A stretch of 64,000 nt of DNA from Burkholderiaceae bacterium (lineage in GTDB: Bacteria > Pseudomonadota > Gammaproteobacteria > Burkholderiales > Burkholderiaceae_B): assembly GCA_004322135.1 (NCBI GenBank), contig SCSG01000004.1:124001-188000 (forward strand), given 5' to 3'. The notes under the pieces were generated by a model. It searched no databases. It was not told the DNA's origin and saw only the letters and a list, made by a program, of their open reading frames with translations. Shown here in pieces: positions 30,095-39,899 of this stretch. The position numbers and the translations under genes were made by a program. The stretch's first letter is position 1. Each line of letters starts with the position of its first letter.

Positions 30095-31031
30095 CAACGC
30101 CTGGGCCACGCATCGCGTGGTGGCACTATTCCTCGCTGTGATGTTCATCTTCGCGCTGGTGACTGGCGGCTATATTCTCACGGTGTTAAGTTTTGCGGCA
30201 ATTTACGCGATTTTTACCATCGGGCTTAATTTCTTTATGGGCTACGCGGGCCAGGTCACATTCGGCCAAAACGCGTTTGCAGCGATAAGCGGCTACACCT
30301 CGGCGGTGCTCACCGCAACATACGGCTGGGAGCCGATCCTTGCGCTACCTGTCGGGATAATTGGCGCGGTCGTGATTGCCTGTCTGGTCGGGTACCCGGT
30401 TCTCAGGCTGCGAGGCCACTATCTGGCAATGGCAACGTTGGCCCTGGGCCTGATCGCGCACGAAGTCGCCGTCGAATGGGGCTCTGTCACACAAGGCTAC
30501 ATGGGCATTTCAGGCATACCTCCCATAGGCGTTGGAAGCTTTGAACTCGTCACTCCGCGCACCGTACTAATATTCCTGTGCGTCGTGCTGGCTGTTGCCC
30601 TGTGGGTTGCATACCGCCTGAAGGAATCACGCTTTGGCAATGCCCTGGCCGCCATCGCGGGCAGTGAAGACGCTGCCAGGGCGCTCGGGATCAACGTACC
30701 TCGCTATAAACTGGCGGCCTTTGTCATTGCAGCCGTGTATGCGGCAATCGCAGGCTCACTAATCGTCCACTTCGTCGGATTCGTCAGCCCCGAAGTATTT
30801 GGGCTGAGCATGGTGATCAGCGGCTTCATGATGCTTTACGTCGGCGGCATAGGGTCCATATTCGGACCGCTATTTGGCGCACTCATAGTCGGTCTGTTGC
30901 CTGAAATCTTCCGCGGCTTCAAGGGCTATCAGGATCTCTCGTACGGCGTGGCTCTGATCCTTATTCTGATTTTTGCTCCGAAGGGCATCGCATCCGTCGG
31001 TCGCCTGATTTCAAGAAGGCAGCGAAATTGA
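30060..31031 (+). CDS. ABC transporter permease (LivM family)
   Basis: GLNFFMGYAGQVTFGQNAFAAISGYTSAVL; exact start uncertain (overlaps upstream gene). Confidence 0.88.
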   Translation: MISRGTILRPLNNAWATHRVVALFLAVMFIFALVTGGYILTVLSFAAIYAIFTIGLNFFMGYAGQVTFGQNAFAAISGYTSAVLTATYGWEPILALPVGIIGAVVIACLVGYPVLRLRGHYLAMATLALGLIAHEVAVEWGSVTQGYMGISGIPPIGVGSFELVTPRTVLIFLCVVLAVALWVAYRLKESRFGNALAAIAGSEDAARALGINVPRYKLAAFVIAAVYAAIAGSLIVHFVGFVSPEVFGLSMVISGFMMLYVGGIGSIFGPLFGALIVGLLPEIFRGFKGYQDLSYGVALILILIFAPKGIASVGRLISRRQRN

Positions 31032-31795
31032 AGATACTGGAACTCGTAAACGCCACGAAGGTATTTGGCGGACTGACCGCCGTGGATAACGTCAGCTTCT
31101 CGATCGAGGCAGGAGAAGTCAGCGCCATCATCGGGCCAAATGGGGCTGGCAAAACAACACTTTTCAATTTGATATCCGGATTCTTGCCGCCAACTACGGG
31201 TGAAGTGCTTTTCAACGGTGAGGCCACCACAGGCTTGCCGACAGACAAGGTGGCTGCGAGGGGCCTGGCCCGCACGTTCCAGCTGGTCCAGCTTTTCCCC
31301 GATCTGACTGTTCACGCGAACGTCCGCGTAGGCGCTCACCTTCGAAGCTCGGGCGGCATCTGGTCGGCACTGATACGAAACCGCCAGTCACGGCAGCAAA
31401 CAATACAAGTCAACCAAAAAGCAAGCCAATTACTCGAGTTCGTGGGCCTTCAAGGCTGTGCCGACCTGGGTGCTACCGAACTCACCTACGGCCAGCAGCG
31501 CCTGCTTGAAGTGGCCAGGGCGCTGGCTAGCGAACCCAAATTGCTCTTGCTCGACGAGCCCGCAGCGGGCCTGAACACGCAGGAGACTAGCCACTTGGCC
31601 GACGTCATCGGTCAGATCGTGAAGCAAGGAACAAGTGTGCTGATTATCGAACACGACATGAACCTGGTCATGAAGATCGCCCGCAAGATAATCGTCCTGG
31701 ACTTCGGCAAGGTCATCGCCCAAGGCACTCCGCTCGAAGTACAAAAGGATCCCCAGGTTCTAGACGCCTACCTGGGAGGTGTCGACTATGCCTGA
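31028..31795 (+). CDS. ABC transporter ATP-binding protein (LivG family)
   Basis: GPNGAGKTTLFNLISGFL, LTYGQQRLLEVARALASEPKLLLLDEPAAGLN. Confidence 0.9.
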   Translation: MKILELVNATKVFGGLTAVDNVSFSIEAGEVSAIIGPNGAGKTTLFNLISGFLPPTTGEVLFNGEATTGLPTDKVAARGLARTFQLVQLFPDLTVHANVRVGAHLRSSGGIWSALIRNRQSRQQTIQVNQKASQLLEFVGLQGCADLGATELTYGQQRLLEVARALASEPKLLLLDEPAAGLNTQETSHLADVIGQIVKQGTSVLIIEHDMNLVMKIARKIIVLDFGKVIAQGTPLEVQKDPQVLDAYLGGVDYA

Positions 31796-32666
31796 TCTCA
31801 TTTTCCTTACCCAAACCATCGTTTCGGGCATTGGAATCGGTTGCGTCTTCGGACTGATCGGCATCGGTTACTGCGTCATCTACAACGCCAGTGGCATTGT
31901 CAACTTCGCGCAAGGCGCGTTTGTCATGCTGGGCGGCATGGTCACCTACGTTCTCAGTACGCGCGTGGGGCTCTCTTTATTGGTTTCAGCCATTATCGCT
32001 ACTGCCTCGGTGGCCGTTGTGGGTGTCGTCATAGAACGGCTGGTTGTACGTCCGCTATGGCGCCGAAACGCAACCGCCTTCGTAATGATTCTGGCGACTC
32101 TTGCTGCCCAGACCGTAATCGAACAGACAACACTGCTCACTATCGACGATCAGCCAAAAACCTTACCTAATTTTATAAACCTGCCACCACTCATGATTGG
32201 AAAGGTGGCCATAAACTACCAACTGATAGCGATTGCTGGTGCGTCCATCTTGCTAGTGGCGTTGCTGGCGCTGTTCTTTGCGCGTACCCGCGTCGGACGC
32301 GCCATGCGTGCCTGCTCCATTAATCGGGAAGCCGCAGCGCTGCAGGGTATCCCAGTGTCAAGAATGCTGGGCTACGCATTCGCCCTGTCGGCAGGGCTAG
32401 GCGCAATCGCTGGCGTACTGATCACGCCAACACAATATACGGCATTCGACGTAGGTGTGCCCTTTGCAATCAGTGGTTTCATTGCAGCCATCGTCGGGGG
32501 TTTCGGCAAGCCCGGAGGCGCATTTATCGGAGGCATCCTTCTTGGACTCGCACAATCGCTTGCCATCATGTTTTTCGGATCTGGCCTCAAGAACATCGCT
32601 GCACTTTCTATCATGCTTATCTTCATCACCATAAGGCCCACGGGCCTATTCGGGAAAAAAGAATGA
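31788..32666 (+). CDS. ABC transporter permease (LivH family)
   Basis: GIGYCVIYNASGIVNFAQGAFVMLGGM; overlaps the upstream stop. Confidence 0.88.
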   Translation: MPDLIFLTQTIVSGIGIGCVFGLIGIGYCVIYNASGIVNFAQGAFVMLGGMVTYVLSTRVGLSLLVSAIIATASVAVVGVVIERLVVRPLWRRNATAFVMILATLAAQTVIEQTTLLTIDDQPKTLPNFINLPPLMIGKVAINYQLIAIAGASILLVALLALFFARTRVGRAMRACSINREAAALQGIPVSRMLGYAFALSAGLGAIAGVLITPTQYTAFDVGVPFAISGFIAAIVGGFGKPGGAFIGGILLGLAQSLAIMFFGSGLKNIAALSIMLIFITIRPTGLFGKKE

Positions 32667-33016
32667 GCCAAGGAGATCTTGTGAACATACACCAAGTTGA
32701 CTGGAACGCAATCCCATGGACCCCCGTACGTGAGGGGGTAGAGCGCAAGTCGTTCGCAGGTGACGGCGCCACACTGGCGCTGCATCGCCTGGCTCCGGGA
32801 CACGAACCCAAGCCGCATCAGCACCCCAACGAGCAGATTGTCTATATTCTGGAGGGGCAAATCCGATTCCATATCGACGGCGAATCAATCGTTCTGGGTG
32901 CCGGACAACTGCTGGTCGTGCCTGCCAACACGATGCACTGGGGCGAAGTCGTCGGCGATGTACCCGTGCTGAACCTCGACATATTCACACCCAAACGCCC
33001 GGAATACGGCGGGTAG
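32663..33016 (+). CDS. Cupin domain-containing protein
   Basis: LAPGHEPKPHQHPNEQIVYILEGQIRFHIDGESIVLGAGQLLVVPANTMHWGEV. Confidence 0.85.
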   Translation: MSQGDLVNIHQVDWNAIPWTPVREGVERKSFAGDGATLALHRLAPGHEPKPHQHPNEQIVYILEGQIRFHIDGESIVLGAGQLLVVPANTMHWGEVVGDVPVLNLDIFTPKRPEYGG

Positions 33017-33029
33017 CACGAGAAAAGAC

Positions 33030-33806
33030 ATGGCCGAACACCTATCGTTGCGACGACGTATCCAGGAACGGGAACGCGTAATAGGCACCTTTCTGAAAAC
33101 GTCCTCGTACCAGACCGTTGAAATTCTCGGCACGACGGGAATTGATTTTATCGTCATCGACTCTGAACATGCATGCTTCAGTCGCCACGACATCGACACG
33201 TGCATGTTGGCGGCCCGCGCCTCAAATCTGCCTGCCTTGGTGCGGGTCTCGAGCAGCGCTGAAACCCCCATCCGGGAAGCCCTGGACGTTGGCGCAACGG
33301 GCATCATGGCGCCGCACGCGAAGAGTGCACAGGTAACAAAAGACATTGTCGCCGCCACACGATACCGCAACGGCATACGCGGTTTCTCAAACTCACCGCG
33401 CGCTGGCGGCTATGGAACCATCGGCATGGCGCAACACATTGCCCAATCCGACGAAAACACCATTGTCATCTGCCAAATCGAAGATCGAGACGCTATCGAA
33501 GACATCGACGCAGTCGCTTCAGTCCTGGAAGTAGACTGCCTCTTCATAGGCCGTGCAGACCTTGCCTTGTCGTACGGCGCGTCGTCCGTAACCGACTCCA
33601 ACGTCGAAAACGCAATCGTCCGAATATGCGCAGCCTGTGAAAAAGCAAAAAAGCCGATTGGAATTTTCCTTGCTGACACTGCGCAGGTCGACCACTACAT
33701 GAAGCTTGGGATCACGTTGTTCGTCATCGGGTCAGACCAATCGCTGCTACGTAACAGCACGATAAACATGGGACGGGCGTTCAAACAAATGAACTCAAAA
33801 ACCTAG
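33030..33806 (+). CDS. HpcH/HpaI aldolase/citrate lyase family protein
   Basis: GTFLKTSSYQTVEILGTTGIDFIVIDSEHACFS, GATGIMAPHAKSAQ, CQIEDRDAIEDIDAVASVLEVDCLFIGRADLALS. Confidence 0.9.
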   Translation: MAEHLSLRRRIQERERVIGTFLKTSSYQTVEILGTTGIDFIVIDSEHACFSRHDIDTCMLAARASNLPALVRVSSSAETPIREALDVGATGIMAPHAKSAQVTKDIVAATRYRNGIRGFSNSPRAGGYGTIGMAQHIAQSDENTIVICQIEDRDAIEDIDAVASVLEVDCLFIGRADLALSYGASSVTDSNVENAIVRICAACEKAKKPIGIFLADTAQVDHYMKLGITLFVIGSDQSLLRNSTINMGRAFKQMNSKT

Positions 33807-33832
33807 CCTGACGCTGTGACAACACTTGCTAT

Positions 33833-35041
33833 CTAAATCGCTTTCGCCAGCCTTGTGGCGATGACAATGCCCACCGCTGCACACGTCCCTGTTGCCACCC
33901 AGGTCCATTGCCAGCCACCCGTTAGCGTAGCTATCCACGCCACGATAGGCGGCCCGACAAATTGACCGAAGGCCGAGCATTGCTGCATCCAGCCGACTGA
34001 CGTCGACGTAGTGCGTACGGAAGGGGCAAAGCGGATACACAGCAGAAATAGTGTTGTGGGTATCAGGCCGCCCACGGCGGAAAACAGAAACACTGCAATG
34101 AATTTGACTGTTGCCGACACATCCAAGGCAAAAGCGACGAATGCACCTGCTGCCATAAAGGCAAAACCCGTGTACAGCAAAGTGCGCACTGGCACGCGTC
34201 GATGCAAAAAGTACCCCGCCCCAAGATTGCCTATGGCATTTGCTCCACCTACGATGGCAGTCATAACCCCTGCCGTGGTGCCCGAAATGCCACCAGCGAC
34301 ATATATGGACGGCAAAAAGCCGATCACCGCCGTCCACTGCCCTGAATACACGCCGAAGCAAAGTGCAATAAGCCAGACCTTACGCGATGCCAATGTAGTT
34401 TTCACCATCGCCCAGCTGGTGTCTTCGTGTTTGTTTTCCTGTGGCACAGCAGCCTGCAGGGCATCGGGGGGTACCCAAACCGCGACCGCCACCAACATCA
34501 CGAATGTCAGCCCCGCCATCAGCAACCACAAAGCCTGCCAATCCTCCATGCTCAGCACCCATGAGCCAAACAGCAGAATAATGACCGTTCCGATAGGCAT
34601 GTAACTGCCCCACACCCCAAGTACGCGGGTCAAATATGCTGGAGCGACCAAACGCCTGACCAAGCCTGGAGCCGGCATAGTCACCATGAGAACGCCGCAG
34701 CCTTCTATAGCGCGGAACAAGAACAGCGCGACCCTGGAGTCAAGAATCGTGCCCAATGCCGACGCAACGCCAAGTAACGACAAGCCCATCAACACGCAGC
34801 GTCGTAAACCGATTTTTTCAGCAAACAGACCCACCAGCAAACCCAGCAGCATCCCGGCCATTTGAACCAAAGACAGCAAAAATCCAGAGTCCACCAAACT
34901 CAGGCCAACTTCTCTCTGCAGCTCCGGCAAGGCGGGAGGAAGCTTCCATATATGCATGGCCGCACATATACCTGCCAGCACAACCAGATAAGCGGCACGA
35001 TTGCCCTTGGCGCCTTCAGGCCGGTTCACGGGACCCTGCAT
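33833..35041 (-). CDS. MFS transporter
   Basis: 402 aa, about 12 TM segments; LSLVDSGFLLSLVQMAGMLLGLLVGLFAEKIGLRRCVLMGL. Confidence 0.85.
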   Translation of the reverse strand: MQGPVNRPEGAKGNRAAYLVVLAGICAAMHIWKLPPALPELQREVGLSLVDSGFLLSLVQMAGMLLGLLVGLFAEKIGLRRCVLMGLSLLGVASALGTILDSRVALFLFRAIEGCGVLMVTMPAPGLVRRLVAPAYLTRVLGVWGSYMPIGTVIILLFGSWVLSMEDWQALWLLMAGLTFVMLVAVAVWVPPDALQAAVPQENKHEDTSWAMVKTTLASRKVWLIALCFGVYSGQWTAVIGFLPSIYVAGGISGTTAGVMTAIVGGANAIGNLGAGYFLHRRVPVRTLLYTGFAFMAAGAFVAFALDVSATVKFIAVFLFSAVGGLIPTTLFLLCIRFAPSVRTTSTSVGWMQQCSAFGQFVGPPIVAWIATLTGGWQWTWVATGTCAAVGIVIATRLAKAI

Positions 35042-35227
35042 ACGATCTTCTTCATGTTCTTACTGTCGGCACAACTGCCGCGCTACCCATAAGTGCTTAT
35101 TAAATCACGAGAGGCCGCACTACCCGGTACCCAGGAACGGCCAAGGTCATGCGAACAGCCCGCACAAGCGCGATATTGTGGCACACTGTCATACAGCACA
35201 CGCCTACTCTGAACAAAAATCATAACC

Positions 35228-36466
35228 ATGTCGTCCAGCCAGCAAGACAACACGTCAGTATCTTCTTCACCTGCTTCCGCCCCCGCCACATCCTCCATAG
35301 TCGCCCTGGTGCTGGCCCTTGTCCTGGTCGCATGCAACTTGCGCCCCGCGTTGCTCAGCCTTGGACCAGTATTGGACTCCGTTCAGGACAGCCTGCACCT
35401 TAACGCATCGGCCAGCGGATTTCTCATTATGCTGCCCATTTTGTGTTTCAGCGCGTTTGCACCGCTTGTGCCAAGCTTGTTGCGCCGCTGGCCGGCCGAG
35501 CAGCTCATCCTGCTATGCCTGATAATCCTGGCATTTGGCATTGGGCTGCGCAGCCTGTTCGGCATAACAGGCATGTTCGCCGGCACGTTGTTCATCGGCG
35601 CAAGCATCAGCATTGTCATGGTGCTGCTGCCCAGCATCATCAAACACCGCTTCCCCACTCAGGCAGGCATGATGATGGGCGTGTACTCCACCGCATTGTG
35701 CCTGGGAGCGGCCATTGCGGCTGGCAGCACGGTGCCTATTCAGGGCATCCCAGGCAGCAACTGGCAATGGGCGCTGGCCGTTTGGCTGGTTCCGGCATTG
35801 ATTGCGGCCGCAGTCTGGCGCCCTTATGTACCGTCTGGCCAGGATCGGCAGATACGCGCACGCACATCACCGCCACGTCTGCGCGCCAACCGCCTGGCCT
35901 GGCAAGTCACACTGTTCATGGGCACCCAGTCGGCCGTGGCTTACTGCGTTTTTGGCTGGCTGCCTCTCATCCTCATCGATCGCGGAATGACGCGGGTCGC
36001 TGCGGGCCTGGCCCTTTCTGTGGTCATGGTGCTCCAGATCGTAGGCTCTCTGGCCGGCCCCTGGTTTGCGACTCACGGGAAAGACCAGCGTGCATCCATC
36101 GCCGTCCTGCTGGCGGGGATGCTGGTAGGCGTGCTCGGCGCAATCTATGCACCACTGAACCAAATATGGCTGTGGACCACCATCCTGGGGATTGGCATGG
36201 GAGGCACATTCAGCGTGGCACTGGCCTTACTGGTTCTGCGCTCGCCCAATTCTCAGGTGGCGGCGGCACTGTCCGGCATGGCACAGGGCGTGGGTTACGT
36301 CGTCTCTGCCACAGGCCCTTTCGTCGTGGGGCTGCTGCACCAGCTAACCGGAAACTGGCACGCTGTTGCCGTTTTCATCAGCGTAATGCTGGTGATCAGC
36401 TGGTACTTCGGAATGGGCGCAGGGCGATCGGTCTACATCGAGGTTGAAGCACGCCCCGCATCCTGA
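35228..36466 (+). CDS. CynX/NimT family MFS transporter
   Basis: NLRPALLSLGPVLDSVQDSLHLNASASGFLIMLPILCFSAFAPLVP. Confidence 0.8.
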   Translation: MSSSQQDNTSVSSSPASAPATSSIVALVLALVLVACNLRPALLSLGPVLDSVQDSLHLNASASGFLIMLPILCFSAFAPLVPSLLRRWPAEQLILLCLIILAFGIGLRSLFGITGMFAGTLFIGASISIVMVLLPSIIKHRFPTQAGMMMGVYSTALCLGAAIAAGSTVPIQGIPGSNWQWALAVWLVPALIAAAVWRPYVPSGQDRQIRARTSPPRLRANRLAWQVTLFMGTQSAVAYCVFGWLPLILIDRGMTRVAAGLALSVVMVLQIVGSLAGPWFATHGKDQRASIAVLLAGMLVGVLGAIYAPLNQIWLWTTILGIGMGGTFSVALALLVLRSPNSQVAAALSGMAQGVGYVVSATGPFVVGLLHQLTGNWHAVAVFISVMLVISWYFGMGAGRSVYIEVEARPAS

Positions 36467-36473
36467 GGGCAGC

Positions 36474-37697
36474 CTAAGCCACGCTGCTCAGCACCTCTTT
36501 AAGCGGCACTGCTGGGTTCATGGCCCTTTCCAGAGGAATCCCCGCACCCGCCACAATGAGCTTGCGAGCGGCTATATGGTCGGCGGTAGAGTTGATGGAT
36601 TCGACCGCCGTCAGCACATCACCATCAAAATACAGCACTGAAAATTTATCCTGCGCGGGATCGCCGCGCACGACACGCTTGTGCTCCTGTCCCGGTACAC
36701 CGGCAATCTGAATGCGCACCGTTCCCTGGTCAGACCAGAACCACGGCAGAGCGGTATAGGGCTCAGGCTTTCCAAGTACCGTCCGTGCCGCGCAACGCGC
36801 CTGGTCATTGGCATTCTGCACGGATTCAAGCCGAATGCGATACCCCAGCGTGGACGACGGGAAAGCCGTGCAGTCACCAATTGCCAGGACTGAGGGGTCG
36901 CTTGTGCGCATGAACTCGTCCACGACAATGCCGTTGGCACACTCCAGCCCCGCCTCACGCGCCAAAGCGTCATTTGGCACCGCGCCTATCCCCACCACAA
37001 TCACATCCACGGGAAGCCGCTGCGAACCCACCCAGACGCCGTCGACGATACCGTTCGACGCATCAATGCGATCGACAACCGTCTGCAGACGAATATCCAC
37101 GCCCGTAGTACGGTGCTTGTTCAGCAAATAGGCCGACACTTCCGGCGACGATGAGCGCCCAAGCAGCCTCGGTGCCGCCTCAAGCAGGGTCACGGCCTTG
37201 CCAAGCTGCACCGACGTGGCCGCCAGTTCCAGACCGATGAACCCGCCACCTATGATCAGAACGTTTTGGGCCACCTGCATCTGCTCGCGCAGCCGCACGG
37301 CGTCATCCAGAGTGCGCAAGGTAAACACATTGGCATAATCACCTGTGAGCAACGGCAAAGTGCGCGCGTGCGTACCCGTAGCCAGCACCAGCATGTCGTA
37401 TGTAATGCTCTCGCCCGAATCAAGCTCGACGTTCTTGCCTTGCAGGTTGAGACGCTTAACCGTGCTGGACAGGCGCAGCGTGGCATGGTTGTCGGAATAA
37501 AAGCTGGCCGCGCGCAACAGCGCCGGCCCCGGTGACGGGTCTTTCAGATAAGTCTTCGACAAGGGCGGGCGCTGATAGGGCAAATGCGGCTCGCTCCCTA
37601 CAAGCACAAGCTGAACATCTTCTTTGGAATCGATCATGCTGGCGCAAAATTGCGCACCAGCAGCCCCGCCCCCCACCACCACAATTTTTTTCGTCAC
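36474..37697 (-). CDS. FAD-dependent NAD(P)H:ferredoxin reductase-type oxidoreductase
   Basis: KIVVVGGGAAGAQFCASM, PYQRPPLSKTYL, VLIIGGGFIGLELAAT, VLAIGDCTAFPSS. Confidence 0.88.
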   Translation of the reverse strand: MTKKIVVVGGGAAGAQFCASMIDSKEDVQLVLVGSEPHLPYQRPPLSKTYLKDPSPGPALLRAASFYSDNHATLRLSSTVKRLNLQGKNVELDSGESITYDMLVLATGTHARTLPLLTGDYANVFTLRTLDDAVRLREQMQVAQNVLIIGGGFIGLELAATSVQLGKAVTLLEAAPRLLGRSSSPEVSAYLLNKHRTTGVDIRLQTVVDRIDASNGIVDGVWVGSQRLPVDVIVVGIGAVPNDALAREAGLECANGIVVDEFMRTSDPSVLAIGDCTAFPSSTLGYRIRLESVQNANDQARCAARTVLGKPEPYTALPWFWSDQGTVRIQIAGVPGQEHKRVVRGDPAQDKFSVLYFDGDVLTAVESINSTADHIAARKLIVAGAGIPLERAMNPAVPLKEVLSSVA

Positions 37698-38273
37698 GGC
37701 GCTCTCTCTTCTTTGTCATCATGCTGCATCGCATGCAGCTGATATCACTATCACAGGCGGGTACACGCTCCGTATCCGGCAGCGATGCCCCAAGTGGAAT
37801 TGCCTTCAATCCTCGCCGACAACACGTTCGCGCACAAAGGCAGATGTTGCCGCCTCGACGTTGGGCAGATTGGTATGCAGCTTACGCGGCAATTTGATCA
37901 GAAATCGGCAATCTCGAAACACAAATACCGCGCCATTTTACTGCCGCGTTCCAGCCTTGCGCCGTAAGGCACGATTGACACCGCCCTTGAACAATCTTCC
38001 GTTATATGCAAGCGACCCGGAAAACAACACAAGAAGTTGGTGCGCCCACTGGCTAAAACGCCAATCAAATAACTTTTTGATACGAATTTAGCGGCGGCGG
38101 GCTGGACGTGAGACAGCGCCCCACCCTATCATCACTACTACTGCACAGCCTTAGCCCACGCACGAGAACAGCGGCGCCAGTTGCCACAACGTTCTATTAT
38201 CAGCGGCCACACACCGCATGATCCTCGCCCAGGGCAGGAAGCAACTCAACTTTAAAAATAAAAGGAGCGAGCC

Positions 38274-38522
38274 ATGGGTATTGTTGTCATGATCATCGTA
38301 GGGTTCATCGTGGGCCTCATCGCACGGGCCATAATGCCCGGGGAACAAAAGCTCGGCTTCATCCTGACAGTCATTCTGGGCATTGTCGGCTCGCTGCTGG
38401 CAGGCTATCTGGGTTCTGCAGTGGGGCTGTATGCGCCCGGGCAAGGCGCGGGGTGGATAGGCTCCATCGTGGGAGCAATCATCGTTTTGTTCGTCTGGGG
38501 CCTTATTACGCATAAAAAATAG
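38274..38522 (+). CDS. GlsB/YeaQ/YmgE family stress-response membrane protein
   Basis: 82 aa; GLIARAIMPGEQKLGFILTVILGIVGSLLAGYLG...WIGSIVGAIIVLFVWGLI. Confidence 0.9.
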   Translation: MGIVVMIIVGFIVGLIARAIMPGEQKLGFILTVILGIVGSLLAGYLGSAVGLYAPGQGAGWIGSIVGAIIVLFVWGLITHKK

Positions 38523-38652
38523 TCGCATGCGCAGTTGGCGGGACGCGGCGAGCAACAACCGCAGCCACGTCGCATCAGGATGCGCGAGCACACAGCAACA
38601 CCTGTCGGGGCGTCATGCTTTCACGGGCCAGCGCAACAACCACCGGATTACG

Positions 38653-38670
38653 CTAGCCTCGCGAGGCTAG
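38653..38670. other. Perfect 18-bp palindrome overlapping the CaiB/BaiF gene stop codon
   Basis: CTAGCCTCGCGAGGCTAG. Confidence 0.6.
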
Positions 38671-39884
38671 ATTGCCTTGGCCTTGTGAAGCGCGGCGACC
38701 GCTGCGTCATCCAGCCCCAGTTCCTTCAACACCGCTTCAGTGTCTTGCCCCAACGCAGGCGGCGCAACGTTGTAGGTAATCGGCGTGCCCGATAGCCTCA
38801 TGGGACTTGCCACCAGGTCGACGTCTCCGTAGCCTTCCGACGGCACTGTCACACGCATGCCGCGCGATTGAACCTGCGGGTCGGCGAACACACGATCAAT
38901 GGTGTTGATGGGCCCACAAGGAAACCCATGGTCGTCGGCCAAACGACACCACTGATCGACGGTCTTGAGTGCAACCCGTTCGCGCAGCAAGGGCACCAGC
39001 ACCTCGCGATGCTGTACGCGCAGGGCGTTGCTGCCAAAGCGCTCGTCCTGCGCCAGGCCTTCGCAGCCTGCTGCATGGCAAAACGCTTCGAACTGCGTAT
39101 TGTTCCCTATGGCCAGCATCACATACCCATCAGCGCACGCAAATGGTTGATACGGCACAATGGACGGATGTGCGCTGCCCATCCGCTTTGGAACCATGCC
39201 GCCCAGCACGTAGTTGCTGGCCTGATTGGCAAGGGCGGCCACCTGAACGTCAAGCAGGGCAATATCAATGTGCTGCCCCTTGCCGGACTGCGTACGATGA
39301 TAAAGTGCCGCCAGGATGGCCGACGTCGCATACAGCCCGGTCAGAATGTCCACCACGGCAACACCCACTTTCTGCGGCCCGCCGCCGGGCGTGCCATCGG
39401 GTTCGCCCGTAATGCTCATGAGTCCGCCCATGGCCTGAACCAACGCATCATAGCCAGGACGCTCGGCGTAAGGCCCGGTCTGGCCGAAGCCGGTAATCGA
39501 GCAATACACGAGCTTCGGGTTGATCTTCGATAACGACTCGTAGTCGAGCCCGTATTTCCTGAGCCCACCCACCTTATAGTTTTCAACCAGAATGTCGGCC
39601 TTGCGTGCCAGTTCAAGCAGCACGGCACGGCCCTGCTCGACGGTGAAGTCCAGCGTTATCGACCGCTTGCCCCGGTTGCAGCAAAAAAAATACGCCGCAT
39701 CCTTGCCGGGAGCATTCGCCGCGTCAACGAACGGCGGACCCCAACTGCGTGTGTCGTCTCCGTGCCCGGGACGTTCAACCTTGATCACGTCAGCCCCCAG
39801 ATCAGCCAGATTCTGGGTTGACCAGGGCCCGGCCAGAACACGCGACAAATCGAGTACGGTCACGCCCTGCAACGCTGCTGCCAT
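38667..39884 (-). CDS. CaiB/BaiF CoA-transferase family protein
   Basis: LDLSRVLAGPWSTQNLADLGADVIKVERPGHGDDTR, GYDALVQAMGGLMSITGEPDG. Confidence 0.92.
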   Translation of the reverse strand: MAAALQGVTVLDLSRVLAGPWSTQNLADLGADVIKVERPGHGDDTRSWGPPFVDAANAPGKDAAYFFCCNRGKRSITLDFTVEQGRAVLLELARKADILVENYKVGGLRKYGLDYESLSKINPKLVYCSITGFGQTGPYAERPGYDALVQAMGGLMSITGEPDGTPGGGPQKVGVAVVDILTGLYATSAILAALYHRTQSGKGQHIDIALLDVQVAALANQASNYVLGGMVPKRMGSAHPSIVPYQPFACADGYVMLAIGNNTQFEAFCHAAGCEGLAQDERFGSNALRVQHREVLVPLLRERVALKTVDQWCRLADDHGFPCGPINTIDRVFADPQVQSRGMRVTVPSEGYGDVDLVASPMRLSGTPITYNVAPPALGQDTEAVLKELGLDDAAVAALHKAKAI

Positions 39885-39899
39885 GCCTATGTCTCCAGG

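Noticed and set aside
35443-36447. 334-aa plus-strand ORF
   Set aside because: Alternative frame of the CynX/NimT MFS gene; Arg/His-rich, no domain.
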